From contig NZ_AP022314.1 in the NCBI RefSeq assembly GCF_009936235.1, positions 3,224,001 to 3,288,000 on the forward strand: DNA of 64,000 nt, read 5' to 3'. Shown here piece after piece: positions 32,672 through 41,295 of this stretch (the first letter of the stretch is position 1; the number at the start of each line of letters is the position of its first letter). Origin of the DNA: Mycobacterium xenopi (lineage in GTDB: Bacteria > Actinomycetota > Actinomycetes > Mycobacteriales > Mycobacteriaceae). The notes beneath the pieces are model-generated. The model made no database searches. It was not told where the DNA came from and saw nothing but the letters and a program-made list of their open reading frames with translations. The position numbers were made by a program, and so were the translations under genes.

Positions 32672-32720
32672 GTGCGCCACTCCTCCTCGTTAATCCGCTC
32701 TGCATCGTCATCGGCGCGGG
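32672..32720 (-). repeat. MIRU-type intergenic repeat (thyA-dfrA)
   Basis: A 49-bp unit that exactly fills the gap between the thyA stop and the dfrA start. On the minus strand it contains GACGATGCAGAGCGG and GAGGAGGAG. It matches the unit at 40413-40460 closely and resembles the mycobacterial interspersed repetitive units that sit between stop and start codons inside operons. It provides the dfrA ribosome-binding site. Confidence 0.85.
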
Positions 32721-33521
32721 TCATATGGCGACGGGGGCCTTGATCGCCGGGTGCGGATCGTAATTTTTGATGACAACGTCCTCATAAGTGTAATCGAATA
32801 TCGAATCTCGATGTGCCAGAACAATTTCCGGATATGGTCGGGGTTCGCGGCTGAGCTGCAGACGCACCTGCTCGACGTGGTTATCGTAGATGTGGCAGTC
32901 GCCGCCGGTCCAAATGAACTCTCCCACATCCAGATCCGCCTGCGCAGCCATCATATGGGTGAGCAGCGCGTAGCTAGCGATGTTGAACGGCACCCCGAGG
33001 AACAGGTCGGCACTGCGCTGATAAACCTGGCAGCTCAGCCGCCCGCCGGCCACGTAGAACTGGAACAGCAGGTGACACGGTGGCAATGCCATCTTGTGCA
33101 GCTCCCCGACGTTCCACGCAGAGACGATGATTCGCCGCGAGTCGGGGTCGGTGCGCAGCAGGTCCAGCGCCGCGCTGATCTGGTCGACGTGCTCACCCGA
33201 CGGGGTCGGCCACGACCGCCACTGCACCCCGTAGATCGGCCCCAGATCGCCCGTGGGAGAGGCCCATTCGTCCCAGATGGTGACGCCATGCTGCTGCAAC
33301 CAGCGCACGTTGGAGTCGCCGCGCAGAAACCACAGCAGTTCGTAGACCACCGATCTGACGTGCACCTTCTTGGTGGTGATCAGCGGGAAGCCGGCCGACA
33401 AGTCGTAGCGCATCTGCTGGCCGAACAGGCTGCGGGTTCCGGTGCCGGTGCGGTCGGACTTGGGCGTGCCCTGCTCCAGCACCAGCCGTAGCAGATCCTC
33501 GTACGGCGTAGCGATTGGCAC
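32721..33521 (-). CDS. thyA: Thymidylate synthase ThyA
   Basis: Methylates dUMP to dTMP and turns methylene-tetrahydrofolate into dihydrofolate, which DfrA recycles. The 266 residues include the catalytic Cys149 in ALPPCH, the dUMP-binding arginines (SDRTGTGT and DSRRIIVSAWN) and the C-terminal IKAPVAI. GTG start at 33519-33521 gives MPIATPYEDLL, aligned with the mycobacterial N-terminus; the frame is open far upstream without support. Precedes dfrA in a thyA-dfrA operon. Confidence 0.96.
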   Translation of the reverse strand: MPIATPYEDLLRLVLEQGTPKSDRTGTGTRSLFGQQMRYDLSAGFPLITTKKVHVRSVVYELLWFLRGDSNVRWLQQHGVTIWDEWASPTGDLGPIYGVQWRSWPTPSGEHVDQISAALDLLRTDPDSRRIIVSAWNVGELHKMALPPCHLLFQFYVAGGRLSCQVYQRSADLFLGVPFNIASYALLTHMMAAQADLDVGEFIWTGGDCHIYDNHVEQVRLQLSREPRPYPEIVLAHRDSIFDYTYEDVVIKNYDPHPAIKAPVAI

Positions 33522-33564
33522 GCCGCCCAGCTTACGTCGAGACGCGGGGAGTAGAACGGATGCC

Positions 33565-34305
33565 ATGCCGCAGATTACCGACACCATAACCACTGCCGAT
33601 GGCAGCTGTACCGTCCAGCTGTTCACCCCCGACGGTGACGGGCCCTGGCCCGGCGTTGTGATGTATCCCGACGCCGGCGGGGTGCGCGACACCTTCCGCG
33701 ACATGGCCGCCAAGCTGGCCGGCTTCGGCTACGCGGTGCTGCTGCCCGACGTGTATTACCGCCACGGCCACTGGGAGCCGTTCGACATGCGGACCGCGTT
33801 CAGCGACCCGGCGGAGCGCAAGCGGCTGATGTCGATGATCGGCAGCGTCACCCCGGACATAATGGCCCGCGACGCAGGCGCGTTCTTCGACTACCTCGCC
33901 GGTCGCTCCGAGGTGCGCGGAGACCGGTTCGGGGTATGCGGTTATTGCATGGGCGGGCGAACGGCTCTGGTCGTGGCCGGCCGCCAGCCCGGCCGCGTTG
34001 CGGCTGCCGCGTCGTTCCATGGCGGCGGGCTGGCGACCGACAGCCCGGACAGTCCACACCTGCTGGCCGATCGCATCCAGGCGGCCGTGTACGTCGCAGG
34101 AGCTCAGAACGACGGCTCTTTCACCCCCGAGCAGGCCGAGCAGCTCGACAAAGCGCTGACTGCGGCCGGCGTCGAGCACACCATCGAGACCTACGCCGCA
34201 GAGCACGGCTTCGCGGTCCCGGACAACCCGCCGTATGACGAGGCCGCCGCCGCGCGCCATTGGGCAGCGATGCGCGACTTCTTCGGCGCCAAGCTCTCCG
34301 GATAA
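33565..34305 (+). CDS. Dienelactone hydrolase family protein (Rv2765-like)
   Basis: A 246-residue alpha/beta hydrolase of the dienelactone hydrolase type. The nucleophile is Cys128 in GVCGYCMGG and the late His lies in YAAEHGFAVPD. The catalytic Asp is likely in GAQNDGSF. Acts on small lactones or thioester-like substrates; the true one is unknown. ATG 33565 is chosen by family alignment. It diverges from thyA with a 43-bp gap. The next gene begins 14 bp downstream. Confidence 0.88.
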   Translation: MPQITDTITTADGSCTVQLFTPDGDGPWPGVVMYPDAGGVRDTFRDMAAKLAGFGYAVLLPDVYYRHGHWEPFDMRTAFSDPAERKRLMSMIGSVTPDIMARDAGAFFDYLAGRSEVRGDRFGVCGYCMGGRTALVVAGRQPGRVAAAASFHGGGLATDSPDSPHLLADRIQAAVYVAGAQNDGSFTPEQAEQLDKALTAAGVEHTIETYAAEHGFAVPDNPPYDEAAAARHWAAMRDFFGAKLSG

Positions 34306-34319
34306 CCGGCGTGCCGCCG

Positions 34320-35348
34320 ATGCACGTCGACGCCATGACGACCCCGGCGCCGCTGAGCCGCGTCGGCGACCTCGCCCGCCGAGCCCAGTCGGCCGGGTTC
34401 TCCGGGCTGTTGTTCACCGAGACGGGCCGCACGGCCTATCTCAACGCCGCCGTGGCCTCGCAGGCCGCGCCCGGACTGGAGTTGTCCACGGGTGTGGCGG
34501 TGGCCTTTCCGCGTAGTCCCTTCGTCACCGCGACGACGGCGTGGGAGCTCGCCGAAGCAACCGGCGGCAAGTTCCGGCTCGGTCTGGGCACCCAGGTGCG
34601 CACGCACGTCGTGCGGCGTTACGGTGTGCCCTTCGATCGGCCCGGTCCGCGCCTGCGCGACTACGTGCTCGCCGTCAAGGCGTGCTTCGCGGCGTTTCGG
34701 ACGGGGACGCTCGATCACCACGGCGAGTTCTACGACCTCGACTTCATCACTCCCCAGTGGAGCCCGGGGCCCATCGATGCCCCAGACCCGAAAGTTGATA
34801 TCGCGGCGGTGAATCCGTGGATGCTGCGGATGGCAGGCGAGGTGGCCGACGGCGTGCATATCCATCCCATCGCCGAGCCCGGTTACCTGGCCCGGCACGC
34901 CATGCCGAACATCGCTGCAGGAGCGGCCAAAGCCGGGCGCACACCATCGGACATCGCCGTGATCGTGCCGGCGATGACGATCGTCGGCGATAGCGCCCAC
35001 GAGCGCGACAAGGAACGAGAACAGGTGCGGGCCAGTCTCGCCTTCTACGGAAGCACGCCCAATTACGCGTTCATCTGGGACGAGGCCGGGTTCGAGGGCA
35101 CGACCGCCCGGATTCGGGAGAAGCAGAAGGCCGGCGACTTCGCCGGCATGGCCGCCCAGATCACCGACGAGCACCTGGCGGTCTTCGCTACCGAGTCAAC
35201 TTGGGACGGGCTGGCCGATGCACTGACCGGCAAGTATGCGGGAATCGCCACCAGGCTGGTGCTGTACAACGCGCTGACCGATCCGGAGCGCGTCGAGCGC
35301 TACGGCGAAGTTGCTCGCCAAATCAGTCGCCGATCAGCCGCTGCATGA
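34320..35348 (+). CDS. F420-dependent LLM-class oxidoreductase
   Basis: A 342-residue luciferase-like TIM-barrel protein of the TIGR03617-like F420 group, with FTETGRTAYLNAA, LGLGTQVRTHVVRRYG and GVHIHPI. Such enzymes use coenzyme F420 (or FMN) to reduce or oxidise small metabolites. Substrate unknown. ATG 34320 is adopted; GTG 34311 is also possible. Its 3' end overlaps the 3' end of the opposing aldo/keto reductase by 26 bp. Confidence 0.8.
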   Translation: MHVDAMTTPAPLSRVGDLARRAQSAGFSGLLFTETGRTAYLNAAVASQAAPGLELSTGVAVAFPRSPFVTATTAWELAEATGGKFRLGLGTQVRTHVVRRYGVPFDRPGPRLRDYVLAVKACFAAFRTGTLDHHGEFYDLDFITPQWSPGPIDAPDPKVDIAAVNPWMLRMAGEVADGVHIHPIAEPGYLARHAMPNIAAGAAKAGRTPSDIAVIVPAMTIVGDSAHERDKEREQVRASLAFYGSTPNYAFIWDEAGFEGTTARIREKQKAGDFAGMAAQITDEHLAVFATESTWDGLADALTGKYAGIATRLVLYNALTDPERVERYGEVARQISRRSAAA

Positions 35349-36309
35349 AATCGGGGTAGCGCGCGCCCTGCACTGTGATCCGCGTTGCGGCATCATCAAT
35401 TTCGCGTAGGTCGTCGGCGGTGAGCTCGACATCGGCTGCCGCGACGTTCTCCTGGAGGCGCTCCAGGCGGCGGGTGCCCGGAATGGGGACGATCCACGGT
35501 TGCTGCGCGAGGAGCCAGGCCAGCGCGATCTGCCCGGGTGTCGCATTCTTGCGTGCCGCGATCGTGTCCAGTAGATCAACGACGGCCTGGTTGGCGGCTC
35601 GGGCGTCGGCGGCAAATCGCGGAATGGCGTTGCGGATGTCGGTGCGGTCGAATTGGGTGTCGGCGCCGATGCTTCCGGTGAGGAAGCCTTTCCCGAGCGG
35701 ACTGTACGGCACAAAGCCGATGCCGAGTTCGGCACAGGTGGGCAACACCTCGCTTTCCGGTGCGCGCCACCAGATCGAGTACTCGCTTTGCACGGCCGTG
35801 ACGGGCTGGACAGCGTGGGCTCGCCGTATTGCCTCGGCGGATGCCTCCGACATGCCGAAATGCTTGACCTTGCCGTCCTGGATCAACTCCTTGACCGTCC
35901 CGGCTACGTCCTCGACGGGTACCTGCGGGTCGACGCGGTGCTGGTACAGCAGGTCAATGGACTCCACACCCAGCCGTCGCAGCGACGCGTCGGTGACCCG
36001 CCTGATGTTCTCTGGGCGGCTGTTGAGTCCCGCGATGTTGCCGGTCGCGTCGAAGGCGAAGCCGAACTTGGTCGCAATGACCACCTGACCGGTGAACGGC
36101 GCCAATGCCTCTCCGACCAGTTCTTCGTTGTCTCCGTAGGCTTCGGCGGTGTCGAAAAACGTGACACCGCGCTCGACGGCCGAACGGATCACCGCGATCA
36201 TGTCACTTCTGGAACCAGGTGGGCCGTAGCCACGGCTCATTCCCATGCAGCCCAACCCGATTGCGGATACTTCCAGGCCGTTGCCCAGGGTGCGCGTGTC
36301 CAATTTCAA
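35323..36309 (-). CDS. Aldo/keto reductase
   Basis: A 328-residue AKR of the AKR13/YakC type. The catalytic tetrad is visible: Asp and Tyr in FFDTAEAYGDNE, Lys in VIATKFGF and His in LLYQHRVDP. NADPH motifs VPIPGTRR and LEENVAA-type are near the C-terminus. The start is TTG at 36307-36309, which overlaps the stop of the upstream acyl-CoA dehydrogenase gene (TTGA). The longer open frame upstream has no family support. Last gene of the minus-strand block from 44481. Probably reduces an aldehyde or ketone. Confidence 0.85.
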   Translation of the reverse strand: MKLDTRTLGNGLEVSAIGLGCMGMSRGYGPPGSRSDMIAVIRSAVERGVTFFDTAEAYGDNEELVGEALAPFTGQVVIATKFGFAFDATGNIAGLNSRPENIRRVTDASLRRLGVESIDLLYQHRVDPQVPVEDVAGTVKELIQDGKVKHFGMSEASAEAIRRAHAVQPVTAVQSEYSIWWRAPESEVLPTCAELGIGFVPYSPLGKGFLTGSIGADTQFDRTDIRNAIPRFAADARAANQAVVDLLDTIAARKNATPGQIALAWLLAQQPWIVPIPGTRRLERLQENVAAADVELTADDLREIDDAATRITVQGARYPDFMQRLIGD

Positions 36310-37415
36310 CTCCCGCTGTCGCGCGGCAGGTCGACCAATTCGGCCAGCGTGGCGCGATGCCGGTAACCGGTGCCCAAGGCCAGCTGGTCGCTTTTGGCTC
36401 GCTTCAGGTAGAGATGAGCCGGGTACTCCCAGGTCATTCCGATTCCGCCGTGCAGCTGAATACATTCCTCGGCGGCATGCACCGCCACGTCGCTGCAGTA
36501 AGCCTGCGCGAGGGCCGCCGCGATCGTCGCGTCCGGGTCACGGCGCGCACAGGTGTCGGCGGCGTAGCGGGCTGCGGCTGCCGCGGAGCTCACCTCCAGC
36601 CACAGGTCCGCCATCCGGTGCTTGATCGCCTGATATGACCCGATCGCGCGACCAAACTGCTTGCGGCCCTTGACGTAGTCGAGCGTGGTGTCGAAACACC
36701 ATTGGGCGACGCCGAGCTGCTCGGAGGCCAGCAGCGCCGCCCCGGTGTGCAGCGCCGCCGCGAGCGCCGCCTCCGCCGACCCGGTAGCAACCCGCGACGA
36801 TGTAGCGCCGGAAAAGCGCACGCTGGCAAGGGGTCTCGTCATATCCAGCGCCAATACCGGCGTCACTGCTACTCCTGCCGCCGTACGCGAGACGGTGTGC
36901 AGCTCGAGTCCGTCGGGGCCTGTTGCCGGCACCACCAGCACGTCGGCTTCGGCTGCGCCAGCGACGCTGGTGACCTCGCCGGCCAGACCGTCCGCACCGG
37001 TGCTGACGCCGGTGACTGGGTCGCCCGGCGCGTTCGATAGCGGCACTGCCAGCGCCGCAGTGATCTCGCCAGCCGCTAGGCGCGGCAGGGTTTCGGTGTC
37101 GCCGGCCTGCAGCAGCGCGACGGTGGCGAGCACCGCGCTGGACAGATATGGCACCGGGGCGACGGCCCGGCCGATCTCCTCCATGACGACGGCGGCCTCG
37201 CGGGCACCGGCTCCCGCGCCACCGAGCTCCTCGGGCACCAGCAGCCCGGCCACCCCGAGGTCGGCCGCCAACTGCTTCCACACACCTGAAAAGTTCGGCG
37301 GCCCAGGGTCGTACAAGCGCATTACCGCTTCCGGCGGACACCGGTCGGCGAGCAAGTGGCGGACGCTGTCGCGCAGGGCTTCCTCGGTGTCGGAATACAG
37401 CAGGTCGGCGTTCAT
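36306..37415 (-). CDS. Acyl-CoA dehydrogenase, small-subunit type
   Basis: A 369-residue acyl-CoA dehydrogenase-like protein with the family C-terminal domain (LGVAQWCFDTTLDYVKGRKQFGRAIGSYQAIKHRMAD and IQLHGGIGMTWEYPAHLYLKRA). The central FAD-binding region is degenerate compared with the gene before it. Paired FadE proteins of this kind form alpha2-beta2 enzymes, for instance in sterol side-chain breakdown, so this and the next gene probably encode one heteromer. Overlaps its partner gene by 4 bp. Confidence 0.85.
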   Translation of the reverse strand: MNADLLYSDTEEALRDSVRHLLADRCPPEAVMRLYDPGPPNFSGVWKQLAADLGVAGLLVPEELGGAGAGAREAAVVMEEIGRAVAPVPYLSSAVLATVALLQAGDTETLPRLAAGEITAALAVPLSNAPGDPVTGVSTGADGLAGEVTSVAGAAEADVLVVPATGPDGLELHTVSRTAAGVAVTPVLALDMTRPLASVRFSGATSSRVATGSAEAALAAALHTGAALLASEQLGVAQWCFDTTLDYVKGRKQFGRAIGSYQAIKHRMADLWLEVSSAAAAARYAADTCARRDPDATIAAALAQAYCSDVAVHAAEECIQLHGGIGMTWEYPAHLYLKRAKSDQLALGTGYRHRATLAELVDLPRDSGS

Positions 37416-38602
37416 CGCTCCAGGTCCTTCCAGGCGACGTGTTTGTCGACGCGGTGTTCGGGCGGCAGCCCGAGGACCCGTTCGGCGATGGTGTTGCGCA
37501 AGATCTCCGACGTGCCGCCTTCGATTGAATTGCCTCTGGCCCGCAGATAGCGATATCCCGGCTCGCGCCCGATCAGGTCGACGGTTTCAGGTCGCCGCAT
37601 CGTCCAATCGTCGTACTGCAGGCCCGATTCGGTGTGCAGTTCCAGCTCGAATCCCGAAATCGCTTGCGCTAGACGTGCGAAGGCGATTTTCATGCCCGCG
37701 CCTTCGGGCCCCGGCTGGCCGGCGGCCAGCCGCTGGCGCAGCCGTTCACCGGTTAGTCGGATGACCTCCGAGTCAACCCACAGCCGCATCATCTGGTCGT
37801 GCATCGCGGGGTTGCGCAACGCCGGCTCGCTTCGCCAGGCGTGGGTGACCTTGCCGATCATCCCGCCTTCCCGGGGAACGCCGGGCCTGTTGCCGATGGC
37901 GAGCCGCTCGTTGTTGAGGGTGGTGGTCGCAACCTTCCAGCCGCCGCCCTCAGGTCCGAGCCGGTTCGCGTCGGGGACTCTGACGTCGGTGAGAAAGACC
38001 TCGTTGAACTCGGCTTCACCGGTGATCTGACGCAGCGGACGGATCTCGATCCCGGGAACCGTCATGTCGCACAGGAAGTACGTCAGCCCTTGGTGTTTGG
38101 GCACGGTCGGGTCCGTGCGCGCGAGGAGGATGGCCATCTGGGCGTGTTGCGCCATCGAGGTCCACACCTTCTGCCCGTTGACGATCCAGTCCCCGTCGTC
38201 GCGAACCGCCCGGGTGGCGAGCCCGGCCAGGTCCGATCCGGCGCCTGGTTCGCTGAACAGTTGACAGTAGATGTGTTCGCCGGTGTAGAGCGGCCGCAAG
38301 AACTTTCGCTTCTGTTCGTCGGTGCCGAACGCCGCGATCGTCGGCGCCGCCATGCCCATGCCGATGACGTTTCTGCCCAGACCGGGCGGCGGCGCACCCG
38401 CCGCAGCCAGTTGGGCCTCGACACGCTGCTGGAACGTTCGCGGCAGCTCGAGGCCGCCGCACCCGCGGGGAAAGTGCACCCATGCCAGCCCGGCGTCGAA
38501 GCGTGCGCCGAGAAACTCGCGGGGGTCGGTGGTCGCCGGATTGTGTTGCTCGAGCAGTGTGCGCACCCGGGTGTCGAGGTCTGCGGCGATGTCGGTGCTC
38601 AT
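37412..38602 (-). CDS. Acyl-CoA dehydrogenase, large-subunit type
   Basis: A 396-residue acyl-CoA dehydrogenase with the classical signatures QLFSEPGAGSDLA and VNGQKVWTSMAQHA (FAD site) and a C-terminal RARGNSIEGGTSEILRN. It introduces the alpha,beta double bond of an acyl-CoA; the substrate is unknown. ATG start at 38600-38602. Probably assembles with the product of the overlapping downstream gene. It follows the APH-like kinase gene by 12 bp. Confidence 0.87.
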   Translation of the reverse strand: MSTDIAADLDTRVRTLLEQHNPATTDPREFLGARFDAGLAWVHFPRGCGGLELPRTFQQRVEAQLAAAGAPPPGLGRNVIGMGMAAPTIAAFGTDEQKRKFLRPLYTGEHIYCQLFSEPGAGSDLAGLATRAVRDDGDWIVNGQKVWTSMAQHAQMAILLARTDPTVPKHQGLTYFLCDMTVPGIEIRPLRQITGEAEFNEVFLTDVRVPDANRLGPEGGGWKVATTTLNNERLAIGNRPGVPREGGMIGKVTHAWRSEPALRNPAMHDQMMRLWVDSEVIRLTGERLRQRLAAGQPGPEGAGMKIAFARLAQAISGFELELHTESGLQYDDWTMRRPETVDLIGREPGYRYLRARGNSIEGGTSEILRNTIAERVLGLPPEHRVDKHVAWKDLER

Positions 38603-38614
38603 CTCGGTCTCCGT

Positions 38615-39643
38615 TCAGATGCCAGCGTCCGCGGCTACTTCGCGCGCCTTGCGGACCAGGGCGTCGATTCGTTGCACGGTAGGCGTGCCGGCGGCGGCTT
38701 TGTTCTGCGGCTCGTCCATGGCGCGGCGCATCACACCCTCGGCGACGATGGCCACCTTCCACAGCCCCAATGCATGCCAGTACTTCAGGGCGGCCGCGTC
38801 GCGGCCGGTTTCGGCGAGATACACCGCCGTCATCTCGGCACGATCGGGGAACCCGTCGAGCGCGGCGGCGGCGAAGCTTCCGGCCCACTCATCCTCGCCA
38901 GGCTCGGGCCAGTACGCCAGCAAGCTGCCCATGTCGGCCAACGGCTCACCGAGCGTGGACAACTCCCAGTCCAACACGGCAACCACTTCCCCGTTTGTAT
39001 GCGAGGTGATGACGTTGCGCAGGTGAAAGTCGCCGTGCACCAACGTCAGTTCCTGTTGTGCCGGAGCGGCGGCGGCCAGCCGTCTGGTCAGGTCGTCGAG
39101 GTCGGGCAGGTCGCGGGTTTTCGACAGCTCCCACTGTCGCGCCCAGCGTTTGAGCTGACGCTGGGCGTACGGTTTGTGGCTGGCCAGATCGGCCAAGCCG
39201 AATTCGGTGATGTCGACGGCATGGATCGTGGCCAGCGTCTTGGCCATTGAGAGCCCGATTTGCCTGCGGCGCTGCGGCGTTAGCGATTCCGCTTTTTCCA
39301 TGCGGTCGATCACCAGGCCGTCGACGTATTCCATCAACAGCAGTGGAACGTCGTTCGGGTCGCGGGTCAGCCCGTAGATCGTTGGCGTGGGCACCGCGGT
39401 GTCCTGCAACGCCGACAGGATCCGCGCCTCGCGGGCCACGTCGTGCGCCGACGCCAGCAACTGCCCCAGCGGGGGGCGGCGCAGCACCCATTCGCGGTCG
39501 TCGGCGTCGCGCACCAGGTAGGTCAGGTTCGACTGCCCCAGCCCGATCCGCTCGAAGCTCAGCGGGCCGGTGAACGCGATCCCGAGCCGTTCGATCCAGT
39601 CTGCGACGACGGCCGGATCGACACCGAGAACGACGCTAGTCAC
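38615..39643 (-). CDS. Phosphotransferase family protein (APH/ACAD10-like)
   Basis: A 342-residue aminoglycoside-phosphotransferase-fold kinase of the type fused to or next to acyl-CoA dehydrogenases (ACAD10/11). It shows the nucleotide loop GLGQSNLTYLV, the Brenner motif LVHGDFHLRN and the metal-binding VLDWELSTLG. In ACAD10/11, the kinase phosphorylates 4-hydroxyacyl-CoAs before elimination and oxidation, so a similar job with the neighbouring dehydrogenases is plausible. It does not look like a resistance gene. The GTG start overlaps the 3' end of the SDR gene by 8 bp. Confidence 0.85.
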   Translation of the reverse strand: MTSVVLGVDPAVVADWIERLGIAFTGPLSFERIGLGQSNLTYLVRDADDREWVLRRPPLGQLLASAHDVAREARILSALQDTAVPTPTIYGLTRDPNDVPLLLMEYVDGLVIDRMEKAESLTPQRRRQIGLSMAKTLATIHAVDITEFGLADLASHKPYAQRQLKRWARQWELSKTRDLPDLDDLTRRLAAAAPAQQELTLVHGDFHLRNVITSHTNGEVVAVLDWELSTLGEPLADMGSLLAYWPEPGEDEWAGSFAAAALDGFPDRAEMTAVYLAETGRDAAALKYWHALGLWKVAIVAEGVMRRAMDEPQNKAAAGTPTVQRIDALVRKAREVAADAGI

Positions 39644-40412
39644 TGGAGCCGTTCCTGAACGCCTGGGCGTTGCCGAGGAGTTGGCCGCCGTCGATCACCA
39701 TGGTCTCCCCGGTGATCCAGCTGGCAGCGTCGGAGACCAGGAATGCCACCGCGCCTGCCACGTCGACTGGCTCACCAATGCGTCCCAGCGGTGTCGTCGA
39801 CGCCAAGGCTTCTTCGTTGCTCTTCCATAGCGCCTCGGCAAGCCGAGTGCGCACGACGCCAGGGCAGATCGCATTCACCCGGACCCGCGGTGAAAGTTCC
39901 AGTGCCAGTTGCTTGGTGACGTGGATCAGCGCGGCCTTCGTCGCGTTGTACATGCCCATGTACGGCGCAAAATGCATGCCGCCAATCGACGACGTGTTCA
40001 CAATCGCGCCGCCATGCTCACCCATCCATGCCTTGACGACAAGCGACGTCCACAGCAGCGGCGCCCACAGGTTCACGTCGAAGATCTTGGCGAAACGGGC
40101 GTGGTCCTGTTCGATCAGCGGGCCGAACGCCGGGTTGGTTCCGGCGTTGTTGACGAGAATGTCGACGCTGCCGAAACGCTCCAGCGCTAAGTCGATACAC
40201 CGTTGCGCGGCAGCCTCTTCGACGGCATGGGCCGCGACGCCGAGAGCGTTGCCGCCGACCTGCGCGGCGGCGGCGTCCGCGCTGTCCTGCTTGCGTGACG
40301 TCAGCACGACATTGGCGCCGTGCTGGGCCAGTCGCTGCGCGACAGCCAGCCCGATCCCCCGCGAAGCGCCGGTGATGATCGCCGTGCGGCCGGTGAGATC
40401 TTCAGTAATCAT
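39636..40412 (-). CDS. fabG5: SDR family 3-oxoacyl-reductase-like protein (FabG5 / Rv2766c-like)
   Basis: A 258-residue classical SDR with TGASRGIGLA, NNAG and catalytic Y-x3-K (MYNATKAAL). C-terminal WITGETMVIDGG is typical. Very close in motif content to Rv2766c. Probably reduces or oxidises a beta-hydroxy/keto-acyl-CoA together with the neighbouring dehydrogenases. The ATG (40410-40412) uses a GAGGAGGAG ribosome-binding site located inside a MIRU-type repeat. Confidence 0.9.
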   Translation of the reverse strand: MITEDLTGRTAIITGASRGIGLAVAQRLAQHGANVVLTSRKQDSADAAAAQVGGNALGVAAHAVEEAAAQRCIDLALERFGSVDILVNNAGTNPAFGPLIEQDHARFAKIFDVNLWAPLLWTSLVVKAWMGEHGGAIVNTSSIGGMHFAPYMGMYNATKAALIHVTKQLALELSPRVRVNAICPGVVRTRLAEALWKSNEEALASTTPLGRIGEPVDVAGAVAFLVSDAASWITGETMVIDGGQLLGNAQAFRNGSSD

Positions 40413-40460
40413 GTGCGCTGCTCCTCCTCATCGCTTCGCTCTGCATCGTCGACAGCGCGG
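40413..40460 (-). repeat. MIRU-type intergenic repeat (between two SDR genes)
   Basis: A 48-bp unit that fills the gap from the upstream SDR stop to the fabG5-like start. On the minus strand it contains GACGATGCAGAGCGAAGCG and GAGGAGGAG, the recognised core of M. tuberculosis MIRU units. Nearly the same sequence lies between thyA and dfrA at 32672-32720. It supplies the ribosome-binding site of the downstream gene. Confidence 0.88.
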
Positions 40461-41282
40461 TTATCGGTTATCTCCTAGCAGGGTGCGCTGGTAGCGGCGC
40501 ATGCCGCGCAGCCAGCGGTCGTAGTCGGCGGCCTTTTGACGGTACATGTCCAGTACTTCCGGGTGGGGAAGGATCAAGAACCGCTCCTCCTCGATGGCCG
40601 CCAACACGCTGTCGGCGACCTTCGACGGCTCTAGCACTTCGCCAGCGGTGGTGACCGCGCGCGTGGCAAGATCGCCCAGCGGATCGCCGGACTGTTCACC
40701 GGAGTACAGCAGCTTGGTGTTCACACCCATAGGACACAGGCAGCTCACCCGGACGCCCTTGTCGCCGTATGTGATGTTGAGCCACTCGGCGAAGCCGACC
40801 GCCGCGTGCTTGGTGACCGAGTAAGTGGCCGAGCCGAGTTGGGTGAGCAAGCCGGCCGCCGACGCGGTGCTGACGAAGTAGCCCTCGCCGCGCTCGACCC
40901 AACCGGGAACGAGCAATCGCGCGGCGCGGATGTGTGCGCGCAAGTTGACGTCGAGGCTACGATCCCAATCGCTTTCGCTGACATCGAGACCGGCCGCGCC
41001 GGTAATGCCAGCATTGGCGAAATACAGGTCAACCGGGCCGAATTCGCTTTCCGCCAGCCGGATGAGCCGCTGGATCTCGGCGGTGTCGGATGCGTCGGCG
41101 CCTACACTAACAGCTGTGTCCCGTTGGTCCGCATTGATGTCTTCGGCAACGGCGGTCGCAGCTTGAGCGTCCAGATCGGCGACGACGACCCGCGCACCGT
41201 CGCGTGCGAGCCTGGCCGCCAGTGCGCCGCCGATACCGCCGCCCCCGCCGGTGACAATCGCGGTCTTCCGGGCAACTTTCAC
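40461..41282 (-). CDS. Short-chain dehydrogenase/reductase
   Basis: A 273-residue SDR with VTGGGGGIGGALAARL, ADLDAQAA (Asp after the second strand suggests NAD), NAGITG and the catalytic Y-x3-K in TYSVTKHAA. The C-terminal extension (LPHPEVLDMYRQKAADYDRWLRGM) is typical of a mycobacterial SDR group near acyl-CoA genes. Substrate unknown. It is 13 bp downstream of the carboxylase gene and followed by the MIRU repeat. Confidence 0.85.
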   Translation of the reverse strand: MKVARKTAIVTGGGGGIGGALAARLARDGARVVVADLDAQAATAVAEDINADQRDTAVSVGADASDTAEIQRLIRLAESEFGPVDLYFANAGITGAAGLDVSESDWDRSLDVNLRAHIRAARLLVPGWVERGEGYFVSTASAAGLLTQLGSATYSVTKHAAVGFAEWLNITYGDKGVRVSCLCPMGVNTKLLYSGEQSGDPLGDLATRAVTTAGEVLEPSKVADSVLAAIEEERFLILPHPEVLDMYRQKAADYDRWLRGMRRYQRTLLGDNR

Positions 41283-41295
41283 GCGCGAATTCCTC

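Noticed and set aside
38615..39643. Aminoglycoside resistance phosphotransferase.
   Set aside because: Operon context with acyl-CoA dehydrogenases and sequence type fit the ACAD10/11-like kinase group; no sign of a resistance cassette.
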